Part shown: piece after piece, positions 44,912-54,113 of the stretch | Numbering within the stretch: the first letter of the stretch is position 1 | Layout of the letters: each line of letters opens with the position of its first letter | NCBI GenBank assembly: GCA_963732925.1 | Contig: CAVTBJ010000012.1 | Coordinates: 831,352-895,351 of the forward strand | Reading direction: 5' to 3' | From: DASZRZ01 sp963732925 | GTDB taxonomy: Bacteria > Acidobacteriota > Terriglobia > Terriglobales > Acidobacteriaceae | Length of the DNA: 64,000 bases | Translations under genes and position numbers: made by a program | The notes under the pieces: model-generated | The model's input: only the letters and a program-made list of their open reading frames with translations | The model's database searches: none | What the model was told of the DNA's origin: nothing

Positions 44912-47030
44912 ATGGTTCGTTCCCCTGTTTTGCGCCCTCCCGGAAAGCGTCCCACGGACCTGCTGGAAGTTGCCATCGACACCGGCGGAACCTTCACCGA
45001 TGCCATCTGGGTCCAGGAGAAGCGGCTCCGCATTCTGAAGGTGTTGTCCACTCCATCGGATCCATCGCGCGCCATCTTGCAGGTCCTGAAACAGATCATT
45101 GAGGAAAACGGCGTCTGGCCGGGCGCCGTGCGGCTGCTGCACGGCACCACCGTGGGGACCAACACAGTGCTGGAACGTAAAGGCGCGAAAGTCGCCTTTG
45201 TGACCAGCCGGGGATTTGAAGACTCGATTGAAATTGGACGCCAGGCCCGGCCCCGGCTCTACGATTTCTTTTTCGACCGCATCGCTCCCCTGGTGCCCGA
45301 GTACTTACGCTTCGGGGTTCCGGAGCGAACTCTCGCGGATGGCACAATTCTCCTCCGGCCCACTGCCGCGGAACTGGGCGCTCTATGCCGGGCCATTGCC
45401 TCCCAGGGTCCGGAGTCGGTTGCGGTTTCGCTGCTGTTCTCTTTCGCCAATCCGGAGAACGAACGTAACACGGCTCGCAGCCTTCGAAAGCTGGGGGTAC
45501 CGCTCTCGCTCTCGCATGAGGTTCTTCCGGAATTTCGTGAGTACGAGCGAGCCAGTACCGTTGTGATGAATGCTTACTTGCAGCCCGTGATGGGCCGTTA
45601 CCTGGGGGCGCTGGAGCAAGGTCTGGAAGAGCTTTTCCGGGGCGAAAGTCCCGTGCGGATCAAGTCGGCGCGCAAGACCGGTGCTCGCATTTTCCTTATG
45701 CAATCCAGTGGCGGAATTACTTCACTGCGGTCCGCGCAGAACGAACCGGTCCGCACCGTGCTCTCCGGACCCGCGGGCGGCGTGGTAGGAGCCTTAGCCG
45801 CGGCACGGCGCAGCGGATGGGAGCGGATCATTGCCTTCGATATGGGCGGTACTTCGACCGACGTCACCCTGAGCGAGTCTGAGCCGAAACCTGGAATTGA
45901 GGGTGAGATCGCCGGACTGCCAGTGCGCGTCCCCATGCTGGACATTCACACCATCGGCGCCGGCGGCGGGTCCATGGCGCGGTTCGACGCGGCGGGCGCG
46001 CTGCGCGTTGGTCCGGAGTCGGCGGGAGCCGACCCCGGACCCATCTGTTATGGGCGTGGAACTGAGCCCACGGTTACCGACGCCAATCTACTGCTGGGCC
46101 GCCTTCCAGAAAACGGCTTTCTGGATGGCGAACTCCGCCTGGACCGTGAACGCACCGTCCGTGTGGCTGGCGAGTGGCTGCGGAAGCAGGGCTCGCGCCT
46201 TTCGCTCATGCAGTTTGCCGCCGGAGTGGTTCGGGTGGTCAATGCGGCCATGGAAAAAGCGATTCGCGTGGTTTCCATCGAGCGCGGCCACGATCCACGT
46301 GAGTTCACCCTGGTTGCCTTCGGCGGCTGTGGAGGCATGCACGCCTGTGAACTGGCCGCGGCGCTTGAGATTCCGCGCGTCATTGTTCCCACCCTGCCGG
46401 GAGCGCTGTCTGCGTTTGGCATTCTGGTCAGTGACGTGGTCAAGGATTACTCCCGCAGTCTGATGCTGCGGGTGAGTAGCGGCCAAAAGCGATTACCAGG
46501 CAATCTGGCGCGAGTGCTGCGGCAGGAGCTTGTGCCCATGATTCGCGCCGCCGAGCGGGACTTTCGCGCCGAACACCGTCAAGCGCCAGAGAGTCTCACT
46601 CCCACCCTTGACGTGCGCTATCGAGGCCAGGGTTATGAGTTGAATATTGCTTTCACACCGGACTTCCTCGCGCGCTTCCACCAGGAGCATCACAGGCGCT
46701 ACGGATATTCGCATGCCGAACGAGAAGTGGAAGTGGTGACCTTGCGGCTGCGGGCCCGGTTGCTTTCGCAGAAAGACCCGCGACAATGGGAACCATCGCC
46801 ACGCTCGAGACCGAAAGAGCCGCTTGCTTCTTCTATAATGTTTGACGGAAGACGACGTGAGACGGTGATCTATAAGCGGTCTGCCCTGCCGGCGGGGAGA
46901 CGACGCGGGTCCTGCCATCGTAACCGACTACGGTTCGACGACAGTGATACCGCCGGGAAGGAAATTCTGGATCGATGGAGCGCGGAATCTCCTGATTCGG
47001 TCCTCTGATGATTCGGTTGCGGCTGGTTGA
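44912..47030 (+). CDS. Hydantoinase/oxoprolinase A-like ATPase, one-base frameshift near the 3' end
   Basis: About 705 aa after repair. ATP-grasping actin-like family (HyuA/5-oxoprolinase/acetone carboxylase beta). Motifs: EVAIDTGGTFTDAIWV, LLHGTTVGTNTVLERKGAKV, VLSGPAGGVVGALAAA, IAFDMGGTSTDVTL, HTIGAGGGSMARFD and VAFGGCGGMHACELAAAL. Near 46895 one extra G shifts the frame; the other frame gives AGPAIVTDYGSTTVIPPGRK and ends at 47030, the family C-terminus. The usual HyuB partner is absent next to it: the following gene is a convergent CsbD. Substrate unknown. Confidence 0.85.
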
Positions 47031-47034
47031 CTTC

Positions 47035-47080
47035 CCGGGCCACCGCCTCAGGAAATCTTTACCTGAGGCGGAGACCCGGG
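47035..47080. terminator. Large hairpin after the HyuA-like gene
   Basis: Ten-bp stem CCGCCTCAGG / CCTGAGGCGG (47043-47052 with 47062-47071), extended outward by CCCGGG pairing at both ends. It starts 5 bases past the repaired stop and lies before the end of the convergent csbD gene. No U-tract. Confidence 0.65.
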
Positions 47081-47094
47081 GCAGTCGCAGAGGT

Positions 47095-47310
47095 TCAGGC
47101 TACGTCGCGGTCTTTATTCTTCTTCTTCGCTTCGTCGCTCAATTCCTCTACTTTGTCTTTCGCCTTGCCCCAGGCATTCTGGACCTTGCCTTCAACCTGC
47201 TTGGCAGCGCCTTCGGCCTGAGTTTCTTCGTCACCCGTCCATTCTCCCACCTGCCGCTCGGCGCGACCGGCGATGTCCTTGGCTTTTCCTTTGATCCGAT
47301 CTTCGTCCAT
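47095..47310 (-). CDS. CsbD family stress protein
   Basis: 71 aa, highly charged. It starts MDEDRIKGKAKDIAGRAERQ and continues VGEWTGDEETQAEGAAKQVE, the CsbD repeat pattern, ending in a Lys-rich tail (EAKKKNKDRD). AGGTGA lies about 4 nt before the ATG. CsbD-like proteins are small soluble general-stress proteins with no known biochemical activity. Confidence 0.9.
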   Translation of the reverse strand: MDEDRIKGKAKDIAGRAERQVGEWTGDEETQAEGAAKQVEGKVQNAWGKAKDKVEELSDEAKKKNKDRDVA

Positions 47311-47588
47311 ATTCACCTCGACTCGCGAAAGTAGTGCTCTCAGCCCACGCTGACAGCAAGAGGCCATCGGCCCAGAAAAAAGCTAAGCTATGCTTCTTTT
47401 TCGCGGCGCGACGGCAAGCTAGTGAGGTGCATAACTGGTGCCGGGAGTTGTCCGGGTCGGATCGCGAAAACGGGTACAGCAACTCGGGCGAGAGTGCCGG
47501 GCTAGCAACTGACATTGGAGGCCCGAGTGGCAGTAAGCTACTCTGGACCAGGGAGTTCGAAACACATCGGGAAAATCTGACCGTCATT

Positions 47589-48428
47589 ATGAAAGTAGCC
47601 ATCCAGGGGGAACCCGGATCCTTCAGCGATGAAGCGGCGCGCAAATTCCTGCCCGGCAGTACGGTCGTGCCCTGTGCCACCTCGTCGGAGGTCTTTGACA
47701 GGGTTGCCGGCAACTCAGTCGCGGCCGCTCTGATCCCCATTGAGAACTCGCTGGCCGGTCCAGTGAGCTTGCATCTGGATCTGCTGCTGGCGCGGCAGGT
47801 CTTCGTGCAGCGCGAGTTCCGTTTGCGCATCCGCCATAATCTGATTGCTGCTCCGGGAACTCGACTCGCAGACATACGGCGGGTGCTCTCCCACCCGGTA
47901 GCCCTGGAGCAGTGCCGCGAATTTCTGCGCCGTCATCCCAAGATGCGCGCCGAGCCCTTCTACGACACTGCGGGCAGCGTGAAGCATGTGCTGGAGCAGA
48001 ATTTGCGAGACACCGCCGGAATCGCCAGCCTGCGTTCCGCGAGCGTATATGGCGGACGGCTTCTGGCCCGCAATATCGAAGACGACCAGCGGAATTTCAC
48101 CCGCTTTTTTCTGCTCCGCCCCCATTGCCGACTCTTGCCGGGCGCCAATAAGACTTCCGTAGCATTTGCTCTGAGGAACCAGCCGGGGGCCCTGTTCAAG
48201 GCGCTCAGCGTTTTTGCCCTGCGGGACATCAGCCTGAGCAAAATTGAATCGCGGCCTCTGCTGACCTCCGGACTGGCCCGTCGGGGAGTGGGCGGGATGC
48301 CCTGGGAATATGCGTTCTTCGTGGATTTTCTCCGCGGGGATGATGAGCAGGCACGCCGCGCACTGACCCACCTTTTGGAAATTGCCGAGTTCGTAAGGGT
48401 GCTCGGGATCTATCCGGCGGCGGAATAG
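47589..48428 (+). CDS. pheA: Prephenate dehydratase
   Basis: 279 aa monofunctional PheA, converting prephenate to phenylpyruvate for phenylalanine. Catalytic domain: VAIQGEPGSFSDEAARKFLP, IPIENSLAGPVSLHLDLLL and the TRF motif in NFTRFFLL. C-terminal ACT domain: KTSVAFALRNQPGALFKALS and LSKIESRPLLTSG, the ESRP phenylalanine-binding site, so feedback inhibition by Phe is expected. The ATG at 47589 is chosen because homology starts exactly there; the open frame extends upstream without it. Confidence 0.93.
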   Translation: MKVAIQGEPGSFSDEAARKFLPGSTVVPCATSSEVFDRVAGNSVAAALIPIENSLAGPVSLHLDLLLARQVFVQREFRLRIRHNLIAAPGTRLADIRRVLSHPVALEQCREFLRRHPKMRAEPFYDTAGSVKHVLEQNLRDTAGIASLRSASVYGGRLLARNIEDDQRNFTRFFLLRPHCRLLPGANKTSVAFALRNQPGALFKALSVFALRDISLSKIESRPLLTSGLARRGVGGMPWEYAFFVDFLRGDDEQARRALTHLLEIAEFVRVLGIYPAAE

Positions 48429-48537
48429 TTCCGCATTAGTTGTCTCTCGCTTCGCCTTCGCCCAACCCGGCCCACCGCCGATCGAGAGACATCAAAAGGG
48501 ATTCGGAGCCGGGAACCAGAAAGCTTGTTGAGGGTCT

Positions 48538-48855
48538 TCACCGCAGGAACAACACCACCACGGTAATTGTCAGCGCCAGGTTCCACGCCAGCAGAAGCAT
48601 GCCCCAGGTGCGCGCCGACTTGATGCGCGCATTGGCCTCCGCGCTCAGGCGGGCCATTTCATCGCCCAGGTCATTGCACACGGTGGCCAGAGCTTCGACT
48701 TGCGCTTCCGCGTCCGCGAGTCGCATTTCCAGCGGCTCCATCGACACGTCCCGCGCCTCGGGTACGCCTTGCTGTTGAGCCGTTTGAATTCGAGCCCGGG
48801 CATAGTCAACTGCCACCGGCACCAGGGGTCTGAGGAAAGGAATTAGCCAGGACAT
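48538..48855 (-). CDS. Coiled-coil protein with C-terminal membrane helix
   Basis: 105 aa from an ATG with AAGGAG 5 nt upstream. Amphipathic start (MSWLIPFLRPLVPVAVDYAR), an acidic heptad-rich middle (MEPLEMRLADAEAQVEALAT, DLGDEMARLSAEANARIKSA), and a C-terminal membrane segment LLLAWNLALTITVVVLFL ending LR. No family recognised. Topology suggests a tail-anchored oligomer on the inner membrane. Confidence 0.65.
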   Translation of the reverse strand: MSWLIPFLRPLVPVAVDYARARIQTAQQQGVPEARDVSMEPLEMRLADAEAQVEALATVCNDLGDEMARLSAEANARIKSARTWGMLLLAWNLALTITVVVLFLR

Positions 48856-49074
48856 TGCGCTCCTTATCGGCCGCCACGTAACTCGCAACAGTTTCCGCCG
48901 AGTCAGGTCTGTTGCCGCTTCAAAACGGGACTGTTACGCAACCCGGAAGATAGCCGTCAGCAAACAGGCATCTCTTCCGGCGAATGCGGTTCTAATTCAG
49001 CTATTGTCCAGGTTCACCAAAAGTGCTGCCGCACCGGGAGACCGGACGTAACCTGGGCAAACATTGCCGCATCC

Positions 49075-49212
49075 ATGGGGTTCAATTACAATCGTGCGCC
49101 TTGTCCCAGTTGTGGCTCCGAGCAAGTTTGCGGACCGCCGCCGAGCCTGCCCGGGCCGGGCCCACGCCATTATTTTCGCAGGTTTTATCCTTGGGGATGG
49201 CCTGCACCATGA
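49075..49212 (+). CDS. Doubtful 45-aa Pro-rich peptide with a zinc knuckle, upstream of lon
   Basis: The gap 48856-49340 (485 bases) has no clear gene. This frame starts MGFNYNRAPCPSCGSEQVCG and continues Pro/Gly/Arg-rich, ending WGWPAP. One CxxC pair plus a third Cys is present, too few for a standard zinc ribbon. A competing 73-residue frame overlaps it. No good ribosome site. Listed only because the CPSCG motif is suggestive. Confidence 0.2.
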   Translation: MGFNYNRAPCPSCGSEQVCGPPPSLPGPGPRHYFRRFYPWGWPAP

Positions 49213-49312
49213 CAGCATCTGCCAGGTTCGTTGTCACGCGGTTTCGGGATTTCTCGCGGATGCCAAGGCGGGGGGACTGCGATGAATCTTTTATCGACAT
49301 CTGTCATCAAAG

Positions 49313-49331
49313 TTGAGTAGGATTAACTCAA
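49313..49331 (+). promoter_or_regulatory. Inverted repeat in the lon leader
   Basis: TTGAGT and ACTCAA separated by 7 bases, ending 9 nt before the lon ATG and next to its AAGGGAG ribosome site. It could be an operator or an RNA hairpin affecting translation. It does not match the CIRCE heat-shock element. Confidence 0.35.
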
Positions 49332-49340
49332 GGGAGTGCT

Positions 49341-51776
49341 ATGGCTAACATTACAGAGAACATAGAGCCTGAAGAGGTTGTTCGCCCAAGTGCGGATAAG
49401 GGCAACCTGCCGGTGCTGCCAGTCCGGGATACAGTGCTGTTTCCGCACGCGGTGCTCCCGCTTACGGTGGGGAGGGAGAGTTCGGTCCAGCTGATCAATT
49501 CTCTGGGCGAAGACAAGACGATTGTCGTCGTCGCCCAACGCGAAGCGCGGGTAGATAACCCCCAGCCAACCGATCTCTACTCGACCGGAACCCTGGCGGT
49601 GGTGCACAAAGTTGTAAAGATGCCCAACCAGAGCCTGTTCGTGTTCGCGGAGGGGCTGGAGCGCGTGCAGTTGCAGGAGTTCGAACAGCTGCAGCCATTC
49701 ATGCGCGCCAAGGTGGAAAACGTGCCCGATGTCTCCGCGGTCAAGTCGGCCGGCGAGGAAGCGCTGCAGCGTAACGTGCTGACCCTCTTCCAGCAGATCG
49801 TTGCGGGCTCGCCCACGCTTTCCGACGAGCTGGCGACGGTGGCTATGAATATTGATGAAGGGAGCAGGCTGGTCGACTTCATTGCGTCCTCACTGCCCAC
49901 ACTCTCCACCCGTGACAAGCAGGAGATCTTGGAAACGACGGATGTCCACGCCCGCATGGACAAGATCAACCAGCACCTGGCCAAGGAGCTGGAAGTACAG
50001 CAGTTGCGCAATAAGATCCAGTCGGACGTGCAGGACCGGGTGCAGCAGACGCAGCGGGAGTACTACCTGCGCGAACAACTCAAGGCGATCCAAAAGGAGC
50101 TGGGCGAACAGGACGAAGGCCAGCGCGATGTGGAAGACCTGCGCGAGAAAATCGAAAAGGCCGGCATGCCGGAGGAGGTCAAGAAGGAGGCGCTCAAGGA
50201 GTTGAACCGGCTGGCGCGGATGTCTCCGATGGCGGCCGATTATGGGGTGACGCGCAATTACGTGGAATGGCTGGCGGTGCTGCCATGGTCGAAGTCGTCC
50301 GGCGGGGAAGTAGACATCATCAAGGCCAAGGGAATTCTGGATACCGACCACTATGATCTGCAGAAGGTGAAAGACCGCATCCTGGATTATCTTTCCGTGC
50401 GCCGGCTCAAGCCGGCCATGAAGGGCCCGATTCTTTGCTTCGTGGGACCTCCGGGAGTGGGCAAGACGTCGCTGGGCAAGTCGATTGCGCGCTCTCTGGG
50501 CCGCAAGTTCGTGCGCTTGTCGCTGGGCGGCGTGCACGACGAGGCCGAAATTCGCGGTCATCGCCGCACCTACATCGGAGCCTTGCCGGGACAGATCATT
50601 CAGGGAATCCGGCGAGCCGAGACTAACGATCCGGTCTTCATGCTGGACGAGGTCGACAAGGTCGGGCGCGACTTCCGGGGAGATCCCTCGTCGGCGCTGC
50701 TGGAGGCGCTCGATCCGGAGCAGAACTCCACCTTCCGCGACAACTATCTGGACGTGCCGTTCGATTTGTCCAAGGTGCTGTTCATTACGACGGCGAACAT
50801 GCTGGATCCTGTTCCAGACCCGCTGCGCGACCGTATGGAGATCATCGAGCTGCAAGGGTACACGGAGGATGACAAGGTCCACATTGCCCATCACTACCTG
50901 GTTCCCCGGCAGATCGAAGAGAACGGGATCACAACGGAGCAGATCGAGTTCCCGGAAGACAGCGTGCGCTATGTGATCCAGCACTACACGCGCGAAGCAG
51001 GCGTGCGTAGCCTGGAGCGCCAGATCGGAACGATCTGCCGCAAGAAGGCGCGGCGCATCGCCGAGGGCAAGGTGGAAAAGCTGGTGGTGACGCGGGACAC
51101 GGTCCGAGAGTTTCTGGGCGGAGAAAAAATCCGCGTGGATACCGAGATTGCCGAGCGCACACGGCGTCCGGGCGTGGCCGTGGGCCTGGCCTGGACACCG
51201 GCGGGCGGTGACATCCTGTTCATCGAGGCCAACAAGATGAAGGGCAAGGGCGAGCGCACCATCACCGGCATGATCGGGCAGTCGATGCAGGAGTCCATGC
51301 AGGCGGCGCTCACCTGGGTGCGTTCCAATGCAGACCGCCTGGGCATCAGCGAGGACCTGTTCAAGGAACACGACTTGCATGTGCATGTGCCGGCGGGGGC
51401 GATCCCGAAGGATGGTCCTTCAGCCGGGATTACCATGGCCACGGCCCTGGTGTCCTTGCTTACCGACCGCCGCGTCAAAACCTTCACTGCCATGACGGGA
51501 GAAATCACCCTGAGCGGCAACGTGCTGCCCATCGGCGGCGTGAAGGAGAAGTTCCTGGCGGCCAAGCGGGCGGGCGTGAAGGACATCATCTTTCCCGCAG
51601 AGAACAAGAACAATGTGGAAGAGGACCTGACGCCGGAACAACTGGAGGGCGTGAATGTCCACTACGTGCGCACTATGGAAGAGGTCATCCAATTAGCTCT
51701 TCCGCACGGCGTGGACGAGGAACGCAAGGACGAAGCCGAGCGCGAACAGGTACTCAGCGGAGCTCCCGCAGCGTAA
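49341..51776 (+). CDS. lon: ATP-dependent protease Lon
   Basis: 811 aa, full length. N-terminal LON domain (LPVLPVRDTVLFPHAVLPLT), coiled region (residues ~190-265), AAA+ module with GPPGVGKTSLGKS (Walker A near residue 369) and FMLDEVDKVG (Walker B), then the protease domain with catalytic Ser694 in PKDGPSAG and Lys737 in GGVKEK. Lon degrades misfolded and regulatory proteins in the cytoplasm. AAGGGAG precedes the ATG; a very strong terminator follows, so it is monocistronic. A frameshift-free 2.4-kb gene here shows the consensus is mostly good. Confidence 0.97.
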   Translation: MANITENIEPEEVVRPSADKGNLPVLPVRDTVLFPHAVLPLTVGRESSVQLINSLGEDKTIVVVAQREARVDNPQPTDLYSTGTLAVVHKVVKMPNQSLFVFAEGLERVQLQEFEQLQPFMRAKVENVPDVSAVKSAGEEALQRNVLTLFQQIVAGSPTLSDELATVAMNIDEGSRLVDFIASSLPTLSTRDKQEILETTDVHARMDKINQHLAKELEVQQLRNKIQSDVQDRVQQTQREYYLREQLKAIQKELGEQDEGQRDVEDLREKIEKAGMPEEVKKEALKELNRLARMSPMAADYGVTRNYVEWLAVLPWSKSSGGEVDIIKAKGILDTDHYDLQKVKDRILDYLSVRRLKPAMKGPILCFVGPPGVGKTSLGKSIARSLGRKFVRLSLGGVHDEAEIRGHRRTYIGALPGQIIQGIRRAETNDPVFMLDEVDKVGRDFRGDPSSALLEALDPEQNSTFRDNYLDVPFDLSKVLFITTANMLDPVPDPLRDRMEIIELQGYTEDDKVHIAHHYLVPRQIEENGITTEQIEFPEDSVRYVIQHYTREAGVRSLERQIGTICRKKARRIAEGKVEKLVVTRDTVREFLGGEKIRVDTEIAERTRRPGVAVGLAWTPAGGDILFIEANKMKGKGERTITGMIGQSMQESMQAALTWVRSNADRLGISEDLFKEHDLHVHVPAGAIPKDGPSAGITMATALVSLLTDRRVKTFTAMTGEITLSGNVLPIGGVKEKFLAAKRAGVKDIIFPAENKNNVEEDLTPEQLEGVNVHYVRTMEEVIQLALPHGVDEERKDEAEREQVLSGAPAA

Positions 51777-51798
51777 GTAAGGTCCGAAAGCAATTTGA

Positions 51799-51827
51799 GG
51801 CGAGCCAGCGTGGCTCGCCTTTTTTTT
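51799..51827 (+). terminator. Rho-independent terminator of lon
   Basis: Nine-bp stem GGCGAGCCA / TGGCTCGCC around GCG, followed by eight T residues, 22 bases past the lon stop. Confidence 0.97.
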
Positions 51828-52139
51828 GCGATGCCCACCCCCAGATTCTTGCGCAATTCCGCTAGCTGAGATTCTTGGATGCAGCGAGTTGGCACCGGAA
51901 GGCGGGGAGAGGCCCTGACACGATATGGCATCTCCTGCAGGACCGCCGGCCTTTCACAATGATCTTCCGGCCCTGGCTTTTGTCATCGCGCGCACCGGCC
52001 ACCTGGCGGAAGCGTTTGGGGCGAGCACGATGAGCACGGCAAAGAGCAGCAGGACCGTCGCTTACGCCGAGGATCATTGCTGTGTCCTTTCCATTGCCGG
52101 AATACTGTGGTCCCGGGCTAAGAAGGCGCAAGAGGGAGT
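51828..52139. other. 312-base gap between lon and the UBP-finger gene
   Basis: Nothing convincing. The minus strand has a hydrophobic stretch (VLLLFAVLIVLAPNASA) near 52015-52060 that could be the remnant of a signal peptide, but it lacks a usable start and stops soon. Confidence 0.4.
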
Positions 52140-52412
52140 TCAGTACTCGGCGTAAGCGTCGTCGGGATAGCAATACAGCCAGCGCTCGCCCGCTTCCGCG
52201 GAAGCGACTACGGGATGTCCGCTGGCGTGGGCGTGCTTGGTGGCATGGCGGTTGGGCGAGCTGTCACAACACAGAGTCACGCCGCATTCCTGACAGGTTC
52301 GCAGGTGGACCCAGCGGGCCCCAATCTTCACGCATTCTTCGCATTCATGGCGCTTGGCAGGTTTGACGCTGGTGATGGCATTGAGATGAGCGCAGGTAGC
52401 GGCGGAAACCAT
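52140..52412 (-). CDS. UBP-type zinc finger protein
   Basis: 90 aa. The zinc-binding residues are regularly placed: CAHL at the start, HECEECVKIGARWVHLRTC, QECGVTLCCDSSPNRHATKH and ASGHPVVASAEAGERWLYCY. This is a stand-alone UBP/ZnF domain like those found in bacterial genomes, related to the ubiquitin-C-terminus-binding finger of eukaryotic deubiquitinases. GAGGTAAG lies upstream of the ATG. Its bacterial role is unknown. Confidence 0.88.
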   Translation of the reverse strand: MVSAATCAHLNAITSVKPAKRHECEECVKIGARWVHLRTCQECGVTLCCDSSPNRHATKHAHASGHPVVASAEAGERWLYCYPDDAYAEY

Positions 52413-52701
52413 GATTCTTACCTCAATCTGGGACTGGAAAGCGCGAATGATTTCGTCCGTATGGCGTCTGTGCTCCGAGAACGGTGGCGGCGGGAGCCAC
52501 AGCCAAGCTCACTGTAGTCCTGAGCAAGGAGGTGGTCAACCGCCGCTGCCGGCAGAAACGGGGAAGCTGGGAGCGTGCATTGAAACGCTGGGCCGTGAAG
52601 GGAACTCAGCAGGGCTGAAATTTCAGGTGGGTTTCGGCGACTTGCGAAACACGAAGTGTGCTTGTGTTGCGGTGACCGGGAAGCGCTGAGTTCAAATTGA
52701 T

Positions 52702-53391
52702 TCAGGCTGTTGCCGCGAGTTCCCGCAGAATTTCCATGGCCGAGCTGGTGCCGACGCGGTCGGCGCCCGCAGCTACCATGGCCGCGAGTTCGGAGGCTGT
52801 GCGGATACCTCCCGCGGCTTTCACGCCGGCGCGGTCTCCGACTGTGGCGCGGAGCAAGGCAACGTCCTCGACGGCTGCTCCGCGAGAGGAAAATCCGCTG
52901 GATGTTTTGACGAAATCCGCTCCCGCGGCAACCGCCAGTTCACAGGCGAGGATTTTCTGGTCGCGGCTCAGAAGGCAGGTTTCCAGGATCACTTTGACCA
53001 GCGCGCCGGCGTTATGCGCGACTGCGACCACGCCGCGGATATCGGTTTCCACCAGGGAGCGTTCGCCGGACTTGAGCGCACCGAGATTCAGGACCATGTC
53101 CAGTTCGTCGGCGCCCAGGCGAAGGATTTCAAGGGCCTCCAGGCGCTTCGCCGTGCCGAGGGTTGCGCCGTGAGGAAAGCCGACTACGCTTACCACTCTG
53201 ACCGGCGACAGATGCAGGGACGCGGCCGCCAACGCCACCCAGCACGGCTGCACGCAAACTGCGGCGAGGCCGTATTCGCCAGCCTGGCGGCACAGGAGTT
53301 CTACTTCGTCCCGAGTGGCGTCGGGCCGCAGCAGCGTGGACTCGATCCTCGGCGCCAGAGATCTCCAGCTCCGGACTCCGGTGTGTGCCAT
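52702..53391 (-). CDS. deoC: Deoxyribose-phosphate aldolase
   Basis: 229 aa class I aldolase splitting 2-deoxyribose-5-phosphate to glyceraldehyde-3-phosphate and acetaldehyde. IESTLLRPDATRDEVELLCR at the start, VCVQPCWV, VVSVVGFPHGAT, ELDMVLNLGALKSG, VKVILETCLL and the Schiff-base lysine in GADFVKTSSGF are all present; the second lysine is in GVKAAGGIRT. It follows hpt by 41 bases on the same strand, forming a nucleoside salvage pair. Confidence 0.95.
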   Translation of the reverse strand: MAHTGVRSWRSLAPRIESTLLRPDATRDEVELLCRQAGEYGLAAVCVQPCWVALAAASLHLSPVRVVSVVGFPHGATLGTAKRLEALEILRLGADELDMVLNLGALKSGERSLVETDIRGVVAVAHNAGALVKVILETCLLSRDQKILACELAVAAGADFVKTSSGFSSRGAAVEDVALLRATVGDRAGVKAAGGIRTASELAAMVAAGADRVGTSSAMEILRELAATA

Positions 53392-53432
53392 GCCGGGATT
53401 GTACCAATCGACCAGCCTCGGGAAGAGAGAAC

Positions 53433-53996
53433 CTAGCCTTCGTCGCCGAGCTCCGGATTGGGGATCACACAGATGTCCGGCAGGTTGCGGTAGCGCTCAT
53501 CCCAGTCCATGCCGTATCCCACGACGAATTCATTGCCGACGGGAAAGCCAACGTAGTCGGGTTCGACCGGGACGAGGCGGCGGGCCCGCTTGTCGAGCAG
53601 GACGGCGATCTTGAGGGAGTGCGGCTGGCGCGCGAGAAACAGTTTGCGAAGAAAGGTGATGGTCAGTCCGGTATCCAGAATGTCTTCGACCAGGATGACG
53701 TTTCGCCCGGCAAGGGAAGAATCGACGTCCTTGTTCAGCCGTACCTCTCCGGTGGAGCGGGTGCCATCGCCATAGCTGGCAACGCTGATGAAGTCGAAGG
53801 TGGCGTCGAGAGTGATCTGGCGGGCGAGATCACTGAGAAACACCGACGCTCCTTTAAGCACTCCCACGAGAATGACTGCTTCGCCGGCATAGTCGCGCGA
53901 AATGTCTCCCGCCATTTGCTGAACGCGCTTTGCGATCTGATCGCGCGACAGAAGCAGCCTGGGCTCCGGCGGCAAAGGGTTGGGCATGGGCAGCAT
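53433..53996 (-). CDS. hpt: Hypoxanthine phosphoribosyltransferase
   Basis: 187 aa purine-salvage enzyme making IMP/GMP from hypoxanthine/guanine and PRPP. PRPP motif ILVEDILDTGLTI, preceded by GVLKGASVFLSDLAR and a flexible SYGDGTRSTGEV loop, then KIAVLLDKRARRLVPVEPDY and FVVGYGMDWDERYRNLP. Length and motif order are standard. Same strand as deoC, probably co-transcribed. Confidence 0.95.
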   Translation of the reverse strand: MLPMPNPLPPEPRLLLSRDQIAKRVQQMAGDISRDYAGEAVILVGVLKGASVFLSDLARQITLDATFDFISVASYGDGTRSTGEVRLNKDVDSSLAGRNVILVEDILDTGLTITFLRKLFLARQPHSLKIAVLLDKRARRLVPVEPDYVGFPVGNEFVVGYGMDWDERYRNLPDICVIPNPELGDEG

Positions 53997-54113
53997 ATTA
54001 CCCGGTCAGGTTGCTCATAGAGCAGCGAACGCCTTAGAATTTTGCCTATGCCGTACCGGCTCTGCTCATTTGATATGTCGCCAGAGCGGTAGCAAAAAGA
54101 AAGGAAGGCGCCC

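Noticed and set aside
49064..49285. 73-codon frame upstream of lon
   Set aside because: No family match and no ribosome site; it overlaps another equally weak frame.
49300..49340. CIRCE heat-shock operator at lon
   Set aside because: The inverted repeat is TTGAGT-N7-ACTCAA, which does not match TTAGCACTC-N9-GAGTGCTAA.
52411..52689. 92-codon plus-strand frame after the UBP finger gene
   Set aside because: It is the region upstream of a minus-strand gene, with no recognisable domain and no good start.
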